A stretch of 64,000 nucleotides of DNA from Epiperipatus broadwayi (Eukaryota > Onychophora > Udeonychophora > Euonychophora > Peripatidae). Under the pieces are notes generated by a model. The model had not been told where the DNA came from and made no database searches. It was given only the letters and a program-made list of their open reading frames with translations. This document shows positions 46,917 through 57,769 of this stretch, one piece after another. The number at the start of each line of letters is the position of its first letter. Within the stretch, counting starts at the first letter, position 1. The stretch is from the NCBI GenBank assembly GCA_028023455.1, contig JAQFVV010006220.1, positions 10,623,916-10,687,915 on the forward strand, read 5' to 3'. The translations under genes were made by a program, and so were the position numbers.

Positions 46917-48701
46917 TGATTTGAGACAATGGATTACTTATTCCTTGCTGGGTGTTACACTTTATTTTAAAAATGATCTGAACTACAACTGGATAGATTT
47001 GAATTGCTCAAACTAATGAATCATACAATTCCTGAATTTCATGTATGATAAATACCAATTATTAGTATATTCTTTAAACATTGCTTCCAAATAGATTTAT
47101 AATTGTTAGCATTATACCTTAGAAACAATGCTAAAATATTATAAGTTATAAATAAAATTTCTATAAGGATTAACTGCAACAATGACACAAACCATAACAG
47201 GAATAATAATTGTGACTTAGTGAAATTTTTTGAAAAATATTATTGATCTATGCTATAGGTTTCATCTTTCAAATGGATTACTCTATCATAAGAATCTAGT
47301 TCTAAGTACATATTATAATATTAAAAAAAAGAAGAATTGTTTTTGAACAGTAAATGGATCTGTAGATTATTAGTTAAAGAAAATTATATAATGAGTTTCA
47401 TTCTTGATTTGTTTAAATTATTTGTTTTATAACTATTATTATAAATATGATATTAATAAACTCAAAATAATACTCATAGCACAAAGGTACATGTAACTAT
47501 CTTAGATTAGTAATACAATTGGGTATAAGTGTAATATCTATTTTAATATTTGTAATTGGAGATATTGTATGAAGTTGAAGATAATGTCCAATCTCCATAA
47601 ACCCATTCTGTTTAATTTATTACTTGTTTTATGGGTCCTTGATTTCATCATGCTATTTGATAAATAAAGGTATTCTGAGTAGGTCGTTAAATAAATATGG
47701 AAATTTTACTTTTGTCTGTGCCCAGGAAAAAGTGTATAGGATTTTGTAAATGCTAAATTATGCAACAAAGCAATCTTTTGACATTGATGATTATAGACTC
47801 ATGAGTTAATTGAGAGAGACTTCTAAACATAGACTTAAAATTTTAAAAGATAGTGTAAGCTAGAAAGTATATCTAATTATGCCATTAAGACATAATTGTC
47901 AGATTTTATGAAGTCATATTAATAGTAGAGAATTAATATTGTTACTTGGGTAAATGATTTACTCCTGTTCTGAACAGAGTTAAGAAATTAGATCGATACC
48001 TATAAATGAGGTTACTATGCCAATTATTATTGTAAAGGTATACAAGGACATGATAAAACATTCTCATATACATACAATCACAACCCAATATTAAGTCTTT
48101 AGTAGAGAAAACAAATCAATACAATTTTAAAATGTTATTTTAAAGAACTTTTATTATTAAGAGTATGTTTTGTTGTTTGTTAATAATTTTATTTGTTTAT
48201 ATAATTGTTCATTAATAATAAATTATTATTTATAATACAGTTGTTTGTCATTGATTACAATCATCATCATTTACATGCTATCTGAATAAACTAAGTCATA
48301 TTTTTATTTCATTATATTCACTCTTTTATTGAAATTTATTTGTAGTATTGCTTACTTCCATCTTTAGCTAAAATACAGAATTCAATAAAATATGATAAGG
48401 TGCAACAAAATCCCATTGATATCTTCATCATATCTAAAACAGATATAATTCTTTTAAATAATAATTGATTAAATTTAATTAAGAACCCCCAAGATAAATA
48501 ATCAACTTAATAATACATGTAATATGAGAATGAGAGAGTTAAATTGCTAGCCTTACATGACTAAACATACTTGTTTGTATTAGAATAATTCTTTAACAAT
48601 TGTGCAGTATTACACGTAGATACACAAAGAATATTCTATGAATCTATTCTAGTAACCATTATTACAATCACACAAGCGTAAGATTATAGAATAATTATCG
48701 T

Positions 48702-48771
48702 ACCATTTCCAACCTTCTTCACTTAACAGTATAAAAAATAGTATTGTTAAGTGTATAAGGTAGGAAATGAT
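48702..48771. repeat. Hairpin with ~31-bp arms
   Basis: accatttcc...cttaacagtat (48702-48732) pairs with 48739-48771 with a few mismatches and a very short loop. Likely a small fold-back remnant. Confidence 0.65.
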
Positions 48772-50056
48772 ATATGTATAGAAAACAATAAATAAGGAAA
48801 GGAGGAAGAAAAAGAAAATTCTATTATTATATTTACCAAATGGATAAATAAATATGCTTTCATCTTAACTTCATTTCTGAGAGTTTATGTCTGATAGAAG
48901 CACATCTAATATAAATGCACTTTTTTCTCAACTGAGCTTCTGCTCATCTCTGATGTGGAGTGATCTTGGATTACAGTAGTCATGCGATACAACACTCTCT
49001 TTATATTTGCAATTTTTTGAAAACACATTAGATTTTTCTTCAAATATTCTCATTTTATAATCTGACTGAAAATGAATTTTCGTAATCCTGTGCAAGGAAT
49101 TATTCGGGATAGGGGATGCTTTTATCTGTGAAGCTCTCATAAATTCTAATTATCTGAGAAAACTAACCTAATGCATGAAGTGCCTGTGCACAAATGCAGT
49201 CCTAATTCCATATTATCATCCCATTTCAAAAGACTAGAATCCTACTTTTTCCACCTTCTTAAAGATCTCTTAAATGAATGTGATCACATTCTCTATAAAA
49301 CTTTTTATGAATTATTTCATTTTTATCAAAATCCATTTTTTATTAAATGCATTAATGAATTGTGATATTCTAAAGGCAGATTTAAAATTTATTTATTTCT
49401 TTTTTGTATTTCATTGTATATAAAAAACATGCACTTCAGTTTTTTTCACTTGATTAATTCTTATCACTTCAAATTTTGGTGTTGAATCCTAAAATTTTCC
49501 ATTTCATGTTTTGATAGTTAAAACAATATAATCTAAATCATTACATTAATATGTGTTTCTGGCTCTTAGTAATTATTCCTTTAAAACTGTGTTTCATATA
49601 TTTCAAAAATATGTGATGGAATAAAAGTTTGAAATGTATCTAAAAATATATACATAAAATTAAAGTATATCTGGAAAAAAAACTGTGTGTATAAAGTTAA
49701 ATTATTACATGTGCTATATATATATCTTGCACACTTGAGAAAGTGAAGTGGATATTTCAAAATGCATCCATGATGAGAGAGATTAGTCTGACTTCTGGGC
49801 TAATGGAAGTTGCAATTTGAGTGAGTTAAGTGAATGATGAAATGATAAAAACAAAAACTTAAAAAATATAACTTAGAGCATTATATTAATATATGTTCCT
49901 GGATCTTAATATTTTTTCCGTTACAGCTTTTTTTCCATATCATTATTTATAGGCTTTATCTCTTCATTTCATTTTATATTTATAATTGATAAAAATTAGT
50001 TCCTGTTTTTTTTTTTTTTAATTTTAAATTTAATATGTTAAATTCAAAGTACAAAT

Positions 50057-50068
50057 GGGGGGGGGGGG
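50057..50068 (+). repeat. Poly(G) tract, 12 bases
   Basis: Twelve consecutive G. Confidence 0.9.
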
Positions 50069-51429
50069 TCATTTTATTAAACCTGTATACTAGCACGATT
50101 TAAATTGTCAAAATTGTTTCAGTAAATGAACATAAGCCGTTACTAAAATCCGTCCACTTTTATTTTTTTTTAGTTATGCGTCTAAATTATATTTTTATGA
50201 ACTAGATATCTTTACTTATATATGTGTCATGAACTTGCATCTTTGATATAAAATCTGACATTGGTCAATAAATGAAAATGTTGCGTTTACCTTGTTGAGA
50301 TCATACATTTAATAAATTTAGATTCAATACAACAAAATTATAATTTTTTTCAGAATAAAAATATCACTCTTATTTTAAATTAAATGCTATTTACAACAAG
50401 TGATTAAGTCAATATTTTTTTCCGAAAAAATTAAAGATAGATATATTTCCCGGCATTTAATTAATATTGTAATTTGTAAACAAACATTTAACATAACATC
50501 AACTGGTAGACATAAAATAGCAGAAATCTCAAATTTGATTAAAAAGGAACTAAACTTACCTTATTATATTAAAAATTTAATTAAACTCTTGTTTATAAAT
50601 GAAATGATGAAAATTCTTTTATTTTATTTTATTAACGGACTGAGTCATCATAACCGCAAAACTCCGTTAGCAGCCATTTCAAAATTTGGAGCATTTCATC
50701 ACGTGCGCACATTCAACCAATAAATATTTAAGGCACAGTTTATGATGATTCGTGCGCGTGTGTATACATATGTATTTAAATTATCTTATTATGTATACAT
50801 TAAAAAAAAAAAAAGATTCTGCCTGATTTTGATCTCGCTCACGTTTTTTTTACTTCTCCCTTTTCTTTCAGAGTTGAATTCGTAGATTGAAAGAATAAAT
50901 AGAAATATATATATAATTATTTCAATAAATTAGTAGATAACTGGAGTGATATAAAAGAGAGAGAGAGAGCAATAATTGAAATGAATAAATAAATGAATTG
51001 GCAGAAAAGTTGTAGATTTATAATTAGTTGTATAGAAGGAAAAAATAATAATTATATTGTTTTTAAATATTTTTAAAAATAATGTAACTTGAATTTTAAG
51101 TTATCTATTTGAAGTCATTTTGTTTGTTATATTCAGAACATTTTTTAAAATATTTTAACATAATGTGCTAGTGGTCTCAGGCATTAAACGTTTCTGGATC
51201 AATTCTTACTGAGAAAATTTATATATATTAATTTGTCTACCATTTAGAACAATTGACTATATGAATTTATCTGACATTTCTTGCTATCCTATAACATAAT
51301 TTATTCAAATATCTCATTACTGAAGCTAACATCATAAAATTTAATGATGAAAACAAAAAAATATGTTTATTTAAATAAAGTTTTTATTATCATCGTTAAT
51401 AGAATTCATAAAATAGCGTGGCCATACAA

Positions 51430-52151
51430 TTATGACAGCCAAGATTTAATTGTAGCTCATATTTTCTAGAAGCTGTAAAGTTATCTTTTAAGATAGTAGT
51501 TGACACTTGAAAGCAATAGATATAAAGAATTTCTCATTATGGATCCAAACTGATATTTTATGATGATTTTTTATTTATCTATCTATAACTGTAGATTACT
51601 TTAAAATGCTGAAAGATTGCGTGAGTTTTTTTTTTTTGGAGGGGAGACGGGACGGTGATGACTATCTAGTATTAAATGAGATATTTTGGGACTTCGTGAA
51701 GTTAAAAGAAATGGTGTAGAAACAAGTGATTTGATGAGCTTTATTATAAAAGCACAAATTTAGAAGCACAATTAAAAAAGTAGAAAAACTACATTGTGGG
51801 GATTGATAGTATATTAGACAGGATAGTATAATTAAGTTTCAACTTAATGGAAAATATCAAATGCAAATAATTCAGGTTTATGCCTCAATAAATTCTCATT
51901 GTGATGAGAATGCTTTTTATCAGAACAAATTATAATGACGGATTTTAACACTAGAAATGAAAATTAATTGAAAGTGACATGAACAAATTTGGATTTTGTG
52001 ACAAAAATGAGAAAAGAAATATGGTTGCAGAATTTATAGAATAAAAAAATCTTTATTTTATTTATTCTATTTAAAAAAAAAAAATCCAGAGGCAAATGGG
52101 CATGGAGGTATACAAACGAAGGTTTAGCAGAAATGGATTACATTTCGATTA
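51430..52151 (+). mobile_element. RTE-type LINE, 5' endonuclease part, decayed copy
   Basis: The DNA aligns with 63490-64000: ctgtaaagttatc near 51472, a WDFVKL-like stretch near 51690 parallel to WDIIGLCEVRRK, and the block YQMQIIQVYASINSHCDE near 51865 parallel to YQMQIIQVYAPTSSHSDE. It extends further than the edge copy: MTDFNTRN near 51933 corresponds to the GDFNA/N box, and KWAWRYTNEGLAEMDYIS near 52095-52150 to the 'W.W.SP.G....IDYI' region of APE endonucleases. The sequence stops where SINE copy 2 inserted. Multiple stops; not functional. Confidence 0.75.
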
Positions 52152-52165
52152 ACAAAGATTAATGT
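52151..52165 (+). repeat. Target-site duplication (left) of SINE copy 2
   Basis: acaaagattaatgt (52152-52165) recurs exactly at 52274-52287. Confidence 0.85.
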
Positions 52166-52273
52166 TGTCAAGCATTGGTGATTGAGAGGTCAGCAACAGC
52201 TGCTTTACAAGTAGTTGTCTTGGGTTAGCGGGTTCACTTCCCAGCTGATGCTATGACACATGAGAAAAAAAAA
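52166..52273 (+). mobile_element. Short tRNA-derived SINE, copy 2 (intact ends)
   Basis: Starts tgtcaagcattggtg and carries the same tRNA-like blocks as copies 1 and 3: a box A around gattgagaggtcagc, the ctttacaa anticodon loop and the ggttcacttccc box B. It ends gctatgacacatgag followed by A10. Flanked by a perfect 14-bp duplication. It sits inside the RTE endonuclease relic, so it is younger than that LINE copy. Confidence 0.85.
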
Positions 52274-52287
52274 ACAAAGATTAATGT
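52274..52287 (+). repeat. Target-site duplication (right) of SINE copy 2
   Basis: Exact copy of 52152-52165, adjoining the left flanking repeat of the next fold-back element. Confidence 0.85.
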
Positions 52288-52302
52288 AGATAACATAAAC
52301 AT
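52287..52302 (+). repeat. 16-bp flanking direct repeat (left) of fold-back copy 2
   Basis: tagataacataaacat recurs exactly at 53212-53227 on the far side of the element. Confidence 0.75.
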
Positions 52303-52437
52303 CACATGATCACTATTCCTTATGCTAGCACATATCTGTTATTAAAACAGGCAAAACTCTCCATACAGTAGTGCAACTCAGTGCCAATTAGAGTAATCAA
52401 TGGATGTCAGAAGACTTGTGCATAAAATCCCCATCTA

Positions 52438-52512
52438 ATGCCTACTCATCCAATATCCCCAGACTAGTTTCTGGCTTGTGCCCTTCGTCAATGAGGAGCT
52501 TTGGATCTGAGA
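52438..52512 (-). ncRNA. Hammerhead-ribozyme-like core, left arm of copy 2
   Basis: Minus strand: TTGACGA (plus 52485-52491; first core C changed to U), GGC/GCC stem around ACAA, GAAA (plus 52468-52471), C-TA-G-U-C stem III and a TTGGAT/ATCCAA distal stem I. The altered first core base predicts loss of cleavage. Confidence 0.35.
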
Positions 52513-53048
52513 GCACTGCAGCTAGATCTTAGGATCTAATGCAATCCTCCAGCAGCCAACTTTTATCTCTACTTAACTACAAACCTGAGAATAAAATTTG
52601 AAAACACAATAATATATCAATCTAAGCTCAATAGCTTATATTGTTGTAAGGGTCTGAACTCAGTTCAGTACCCATATATTTTGGTGTCTTTGGCTTTTTA
52701 ACAACCATAGCCACCACTACCCTATTAGGCAGGATTGGTGTTAAACCACTAAATATCACATGATCACTATTTTTTAAGCTAGCACATATCTGTTATTAAA
52801 ACAGGCAAAACTCTCCATACAGTAGTGCCACTCAGTGCCAATCAGAGTAATCAATGAGTGCCAAAGACCCCAAAATGTATGGGTACTGAACTGAGTTCAG
52901 ACCCATATGACTATATAAGCTATTGAGCTTATATTGAATATATTATTGTGTTTTCAATTTTATTCTCGTAGTTTTGTAGTTAAGTAGAGATAAAAGGTGG
53001 CTGCTGGAGGATTGCATTAGATTCTAAGATCTAGGTGCAGAGCTCTCA

Positions 53049-53108
53049 GATCCAAAGCTCATCACTGACGAAGGCCACAAGCCAGAAATTAATCTGGGGA
53101 TATTGGAT
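53049..53108 (+). ncRNA. Hammerhead-ribozyme-like core, right arm of copy 2
   Basis: CTGACGA (53065-53071), stem II GGC (53073-53075) with GCC (53081-53083), GAAA (53085-53088). Stem III is A53088-T53093 plus T53089-A53092, with predicted cleavage after C53094. Stem I has a proximal TCA/TGG and a distal ATCCAA (53050-53055) / TTGGAT (53103-53108) separated by an internal loop, as in type I hammerheads. Compared with copy 1 the C-G pair of stem III is a T-A pair, and the outer stem II pair is G-C instead of A-T, so both changes keep pairing. Confidence 0.45.
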
Positions 53109-53211
53109 GAGTAGGCATTAGATGGGGATTTTATGTAGAAGCCTTCTGGCATCCATTGGTTACTCTGATTGGCACTGAGTGGCACTACTGTATGGAGAGT
53201 TTTGCCTGTTT

Positions 53212-53227
53212 TAGATAACATAAACAT
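53212..53227 (+). repeat. 16-bp flanking direct repeat (right) of fold-back copy 2
   Basis: Exact copy of 52287-52302. Confidence 0.75.
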
Positions 53228-53229
53228 TT

Positions 53230-55000
53230 GTTATTTATTATTCTTTTATTTCATCAATCTTTCAGAATATTTCTCTTTTTCCCTAAAAATGCACATAGAT
53301 GTATAAAGTACATACATATGTATAGAAAAAAAATGAAAATATTTTGACAATAATTATAGATTGAGACTGAAATATTGGCAGGACTAGAAAATGATATAGA
53401 GAAGTAAATAAACAATATTTAATATATTAAAAAATAGCAATATTGAATATATAAATGATAATATTTCTACACTGAAATTAAAGAAACAATTTTAAAAGCA
53501 AAAAAATATTTTGGTTTATTTATTCAATCATCACTGGAAGAGATGAAACATATTTGTTAATGTAAAATTTGAGAGATAGTGATTATTAAGAAGGCAGTAT
53601 TAAAAATTAATATTTCTATTGTTCAGAAAATATTAATAGATTTGTTGAAGGGTTCATAATTGAACATATTAAATAAAAAGATATATCTTTATTCTGGTAA
53701 GTGATGGAATTTTATGTGAGTATTCATCATTGATATAATCAATTTGTACCCATTATTTTGATTTCATCATTAGAATCCATAAAAAAATTTAGAATTATTT
53801 TTTTAAAAAAAAAAAAAAAAAACTATCATGACCATTTTGTAAGAATGGTAACATCATGGGATAGTGACTTCATTAAAGCAACATCACCTGAAAATAAAAT
53901 GCCATTGATGATAAAAATATATAGTATAGAACAGAGTTTATTTATTGTACAGTATACAATATTATGTTTGGATTATAGAACTTATACTTTATCTACTTTT
54001 CATTCAGAATTTTTTGAAAGACAGTCAATGTTTTCATTTATGATATATTTAAAGCAAATAATATTTTCACCATTAATGACTACAAAAGCAAAATATTCCA
54101 GTTTGATTCTGTACAGTAAGTAATCATAAGCAAATTTAATCACATACAACAACAAAGTGTATTTATAGTAAATTTTAAAATGAGTATAGTAACTAAAATA
54201 TAATTATTCAATCAATTTTATGGATTAAAATTTTTTATGAACATTATTTTATCTGTGATCATTGTAATTGTAAAATATGATCATCATAAGTGTAAGTTCT
54301 TTTGAGAAAAAAATGATTTTGTGCATTATACAGCTAATAATCAACTTTATATAAACTGTGATTACTAAATGTAAGTTTAAAATATTTATTAGCTCAATTT
54401 TAAATCAATAATCTCGTAATATGTTTCTGACATATTCAAGATATTAGTGCTTTTATTGTAAACATAAAAAATACATACTGGCAAAAAAGAATCAATCATT
54501 TATATTATTAAAATTATGTCAATGAACTATACATTACATTATTTATCTAATTTCAACTGCATTTATGTAAAGTGAATAAATTCATAAACTGCTGCTGCCT
54601 TAAAAAAATTAACAGTAAGAGGGAAGAAATTCAAAGTTTTATTGCCTAGATATTACAAAAATAAAACACTTTGATAATAAATATAATGTACGACCAAAAA
54701 TAAATTTTAAAATGACAATTGTGTTATGTTGATTTTTAAAAACATTTAAAATGTATATTGTGAATAGTTAATTCTTTTTTTTTTACATGTTTTTATTTTA
54801 ATGAATCATGTTCTCTGGCTATGTAAAAAGCAAAATGGTGGGTGCCAATTAAAAAAATAATTTTTTTGGTAATCATCTGAAATCTGGGCACGGCCGCTTG
54901 ATGGTGTTGATGCTATACAAAATCAATCAAATGTAATGTTACCAGGCTGCAACTTTTTTATAGAACATGACTTTTTTTTTGATTAAACAAATTTTTATTT
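53230..55000. other. AT-rich non-coding DNA
   Basis: No gene supported. A 121-codon plus-strand frame at 53758-54123 contains a lysine run from poly(A) and has no family motif. A GC-richer patch near 54885-54905 is unexplained. Confidence 0.5.
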
Positions 55001-55006
55001 AATAAG

Positions 55007-55414
55007 AGAACGTGGAGATATAATTGCAAAGGAAAATAGAAGCAGGTATGTAAGAGTATGTTTGCCTAGAGCTAGAATGAGGGATGTTACAGATAAAGTA
55101 AAGAAGCAAGGGATTAGAGAGTAATAGGTGAGTACATAGAATTGATTAGGAATTTGAGTATGATTAAAGGAAGAGTAGGAATAGTTGGATTATTATCAAG
55201 ATTTGATAAAAGGTATATGTTAAATAGGGCATATTCTATAAATTAGAGATTGAAAAAATTGTGTGAGAGAAATGATGTTATGTTTGTGGATATGTGGGAT
55301 TTTTTTATTGGGAAGAGGAAGTTATATAGTAAAGATGGGGTACACTTAGGGAAACAAGGAAGTGAAGTTTTAGGGAGTCTGATTTATAAAGAATGTAGTT
55401 TGGGAGACTTGTAA
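55007..55414 (+). pseudogene. SGNH/GDSL esterase-like domain relic of the LINE
   Basis: The first part reads VRVCLPRARMRDVTDKVKKQ and stops. After a gap where the central block seems deleted, a second frame gives GRVGIVGLLSRFDKR, then LCERNDVMFVDMWDFF and KDGVHLGKQGSEVLG. D-G-x-H-L is the catalytic Asp-x-x-His block of SGNH hydrolases, and the order matches the domain found in ORF1 or upstream of EN in CR1-like LINEs. Its role in retrotransposition is unclear; lipid or ester binding has been proposed. One internal stop (after YSIN) and the deletion make it dead. It ends GDL-stop about 210 bases before the endonuclease. Confidence 0.65.
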
Positions 55415-55623
55415 AGGGGGGTGGTATTTTAAATTGCAATGTTATTAGAAAGAAGAAGAATGGATGGGATATAAGGAATAAACAAAGGATAGCTGATTGA
55501 GATATAAATGTAGATGTGGAGAGGGAATGGGTCTGTAAAATTAATGGTAAGCAAGTTATTTATAAATGTAATGGAGAAGAAAGAATCAAAAAAATTTATA
55601 AAAGAGTATTTAGGAAAGAAAAA

Positions 55624-56290
55624 ATTGTTAAAATTGGATATTTGAATATATAAGGTGATAGGAGACCAGAAAAGTGGCAGGAATTAAACAAAGCAATTGA
55701 AAATGAAGAGCTTGAGGTATTAGCAGTAGTGGAAACACATATAATAGAGGTATGGCAGGATATAAATACAAAGAACGAAAAAAGAATGGTGATATAGGTG
55801 TTATATCTAAAAAATATTTAAATACTGTTTAATGTCAAAAATATTTGTGGTTTGGAATAAGGTTGGGAAGATAAGAATGGATGGTGGCTATAGTTTATAT
55901 AGCTACTGGAGATAGTCAAACTATAATAAAGTGGAACAACAGCATATATGAGTGCCTAGTTAAGAATATACAGAGTTTTAAAAAAAGGGAGAAGAGAATA
56001 ATGGTTATAGGAGATATGAATGGGCATACTGAAGAAATTAATGATGTACAGCTTTTGAAGAAATTTTGTCAGAGAGTGAATTTCAGCATTGGAAACTTAT
56101 CAAATATTTATGAGGGACAATATACATGGTCTAGAGATAATATATCCCACTCAATAGATTATGTATTGGAAGAGAAAGAGAGAATAAATCAAGTATGGAA
56201 AACTAAGGTGTTTGATAATGAAGAGAGAGTATGTAATAGTGATCATAATTTCTTTGTAATTAAAATGGTTAGTAATGTGATGGAGAATAG
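55624..56290 (+). pseudogene. LINE APE-type endonuclease, partly broken
   Basis: The N-terminal block reads VKIGYLNI (stop) then EKWQELNKAIENEELEVLAV and VETH (VVETH 55726-55740, the catalytic Glu region). A frameshifted stretch follows. The frame from 55881 then runs to 56453 with GDMNGH (56010-56027), SIDYVL and NSDH (SDH 56238-56246), the Asp/Asn and Asp-His blocks that bind metal and cut target DNA. At least one stop and one shift separate the Glu block from the rest. Confidence 0.75.
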
Positions 56291-56487
56291 AAATAAAAGT
56301 AGAAACAGTAGTGAAAGGTGTGGATGGAGAGTGAATGATAAGGATAAGTTGGAAGAGTATAAAATACAAGTTGAAGAAGCCATGAAAGTGTTGGTTGGAA
56401 ATGAGTATGAGGACTGGTGTGATGATATAGAAAAAGTGGCATTTGAGTTTTAGATGAGAATATTCAGAAGAATAAAAGTAATAAAAA

Positions 56488-57769
56488 ATGAGAGTTAGTA
56501 AAAGTGTAAAAGAGAGGGAAAAAGCATGCAGAGAATATAAGTGTGCTATTAAGAACAAAGAAAATGAAAAAGATATAAATGCTAAATGGGAAAAGTACTT
56601 AGAAAAGAAGAAGTTAGCTAAAATAGATAATTATAGAGAGAGAATGAAACTGAATAGTAAATTATTGGACAATATTAATAAAAGTGGAAGAGATGGAAGT
56701 AAAAAATTTTGGAATTACATTAAAAGGAAAAATGTAAGGGAGAGAGAGATAGTATTACTGGATGAGGAGGGAATAGAGTGTAGATCTAAAGAAGAATTAG
56801 AGAGAATATTGAATAGGTATGTAAAGGATATAGAAAAGATATTAGATGTAGACAGAGTGATAAAAAATATGAAAGCATATAGTAATGGAAAAATTAGGTT
56901 TACAGAAAATGAACTGAATGTGGCAGGAAAGAAATTGAGAAGTGGTAAGGCAAGAGGTTCAGATGGATGGGCAGCAGAGATGGTAATGAATTTAAGGCAT
57001 AGAGCAAAAGTAAAGCTATTATCATGTTTTAATAAGATGGTAGAGAAGTGTATTTTTGGGTAGTTGGATAATACGAGAATAAGATTATTATTTAAAGGAA
57101 AGGGTAAGAATCATAGAAAGTTAAACATTTATAGACTGATAGTAGTAACATCAGTTTTATATAAAGTTTTTTCATATATGGTGGCTGGAAGAGTTGCAAA
57201 ATGGATGGAAGAAAATAATGTAGTGGAGGAAATGCAAGGAGGTTTTAGATCAGATAGAAATATGGGAGATAGTTTATTTGTAGTTACACAACTTATGGAT
57301 ATGAGTAGGAATTCAGGTAGACAGTTATATATGAGTTTTATAGATATAGAGAAGGCATGTGATAATGTAAATAGAAATAGATTATGGATAAGTTTAGCAA
57401 ATTTGGGAATGGATGAGGCTTTGGTGGATGTTATTAAAAAATTATATGAAAATAATTACATAACAATTAGGGAATATAGAATCAGTTAAAGTTAAAAATG
57501 GGATGGGACTAAAGCAAGGATACCCTATGTCACCTATTTTGTTTTTGTTGTATTTGAGTGAAATGGAGAAAGCAATAGAAAGACTAGGAAAAGGGATAGA
57601 AATAACATTAATAGATGGCAAGGTAGTATATAAATTGGCAGGTCTGTTTTTGCAGATGATGTCTTTCTTGTGTGCAGAAAGAAGAGAAAATATAGAAGTT
57701 ATGCTGAGGACATGGGCAAGGGTGGATAAAGATATGGGATTAAATTTAGTGAAGAAAAACCAAATATAA
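56488..57769 (+). pseudogene. LINE reverse transcriptase, broken by stop and frameshifts
   Basis: A basic linker (56488-56900) leads into LRSGKARGSDGWAAEMV. An in-frame TAG at 57061-57063 interrupts the frame, then LIVVTSVLYKVF, GGFRSDRNMGDSL and motif A FIDIEKACDNVNRNRLW (57337-57387). A +1 shift near 57490 leads to motif B GLKQGYPMSPILF (57506 on). The catalytic FADD (57649-57660) lies in a different frame from both its flanks. The enzyme would prime cDNA synthesis at the nicked target. This copy cannot make it. Confidence 0.75.

Larger units (their letters stand above)
46920..51425. other. AT-rich non-coding DNA
   Basis: No gene supported. Holds a small hairpin (48702-48771), a poly(G) tract (50057-50068), a GA microsatellite near 50959-50970 and TA repeats. 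The patch at 48900-49280 has short frames on both strands without motifs. Confidence 0.5.
52303..53211. mobile_element. Ribozyme-like fold-back element, copy 2 (~350-bp arms)
   Basis: Left arm about 52335-52695 and right arm about 52862-53211 are near-complementary along their whole length: ggcaaaactctcc, the matching aatccccatctaatgcc/ggcattagatggggatt block, gctgctggagg, aagtagagataaaa and ctgaactgagttcag all find inverted partners. The 165-base loop contains another copy of the outer end (52740-52860). Each arm carries a CUGANGA/GAAA core, one per strand. No coding. A perfect 16-bp repeat flanks the unit. Confidence 0.75.

Noticed and set aside
53024-53227. 67-codon minus-strand frame
   Set aside because: Lies entirely in the fold-back arm, a non-coding palindrome.
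53758-54123. 121-codon plus-strand frame
   Set aside because: Starts on a non-ATG codon, crosses poly(A) giving a Lys run, no recognisable domain.
56151-56558. 135-codon minus-strand frame, hydrophobic
   Set aside because: Antisense of the LINE endonuclease; purine-rich sense strand yields Phe/Leu/Ile/Tyr-rich antisense.
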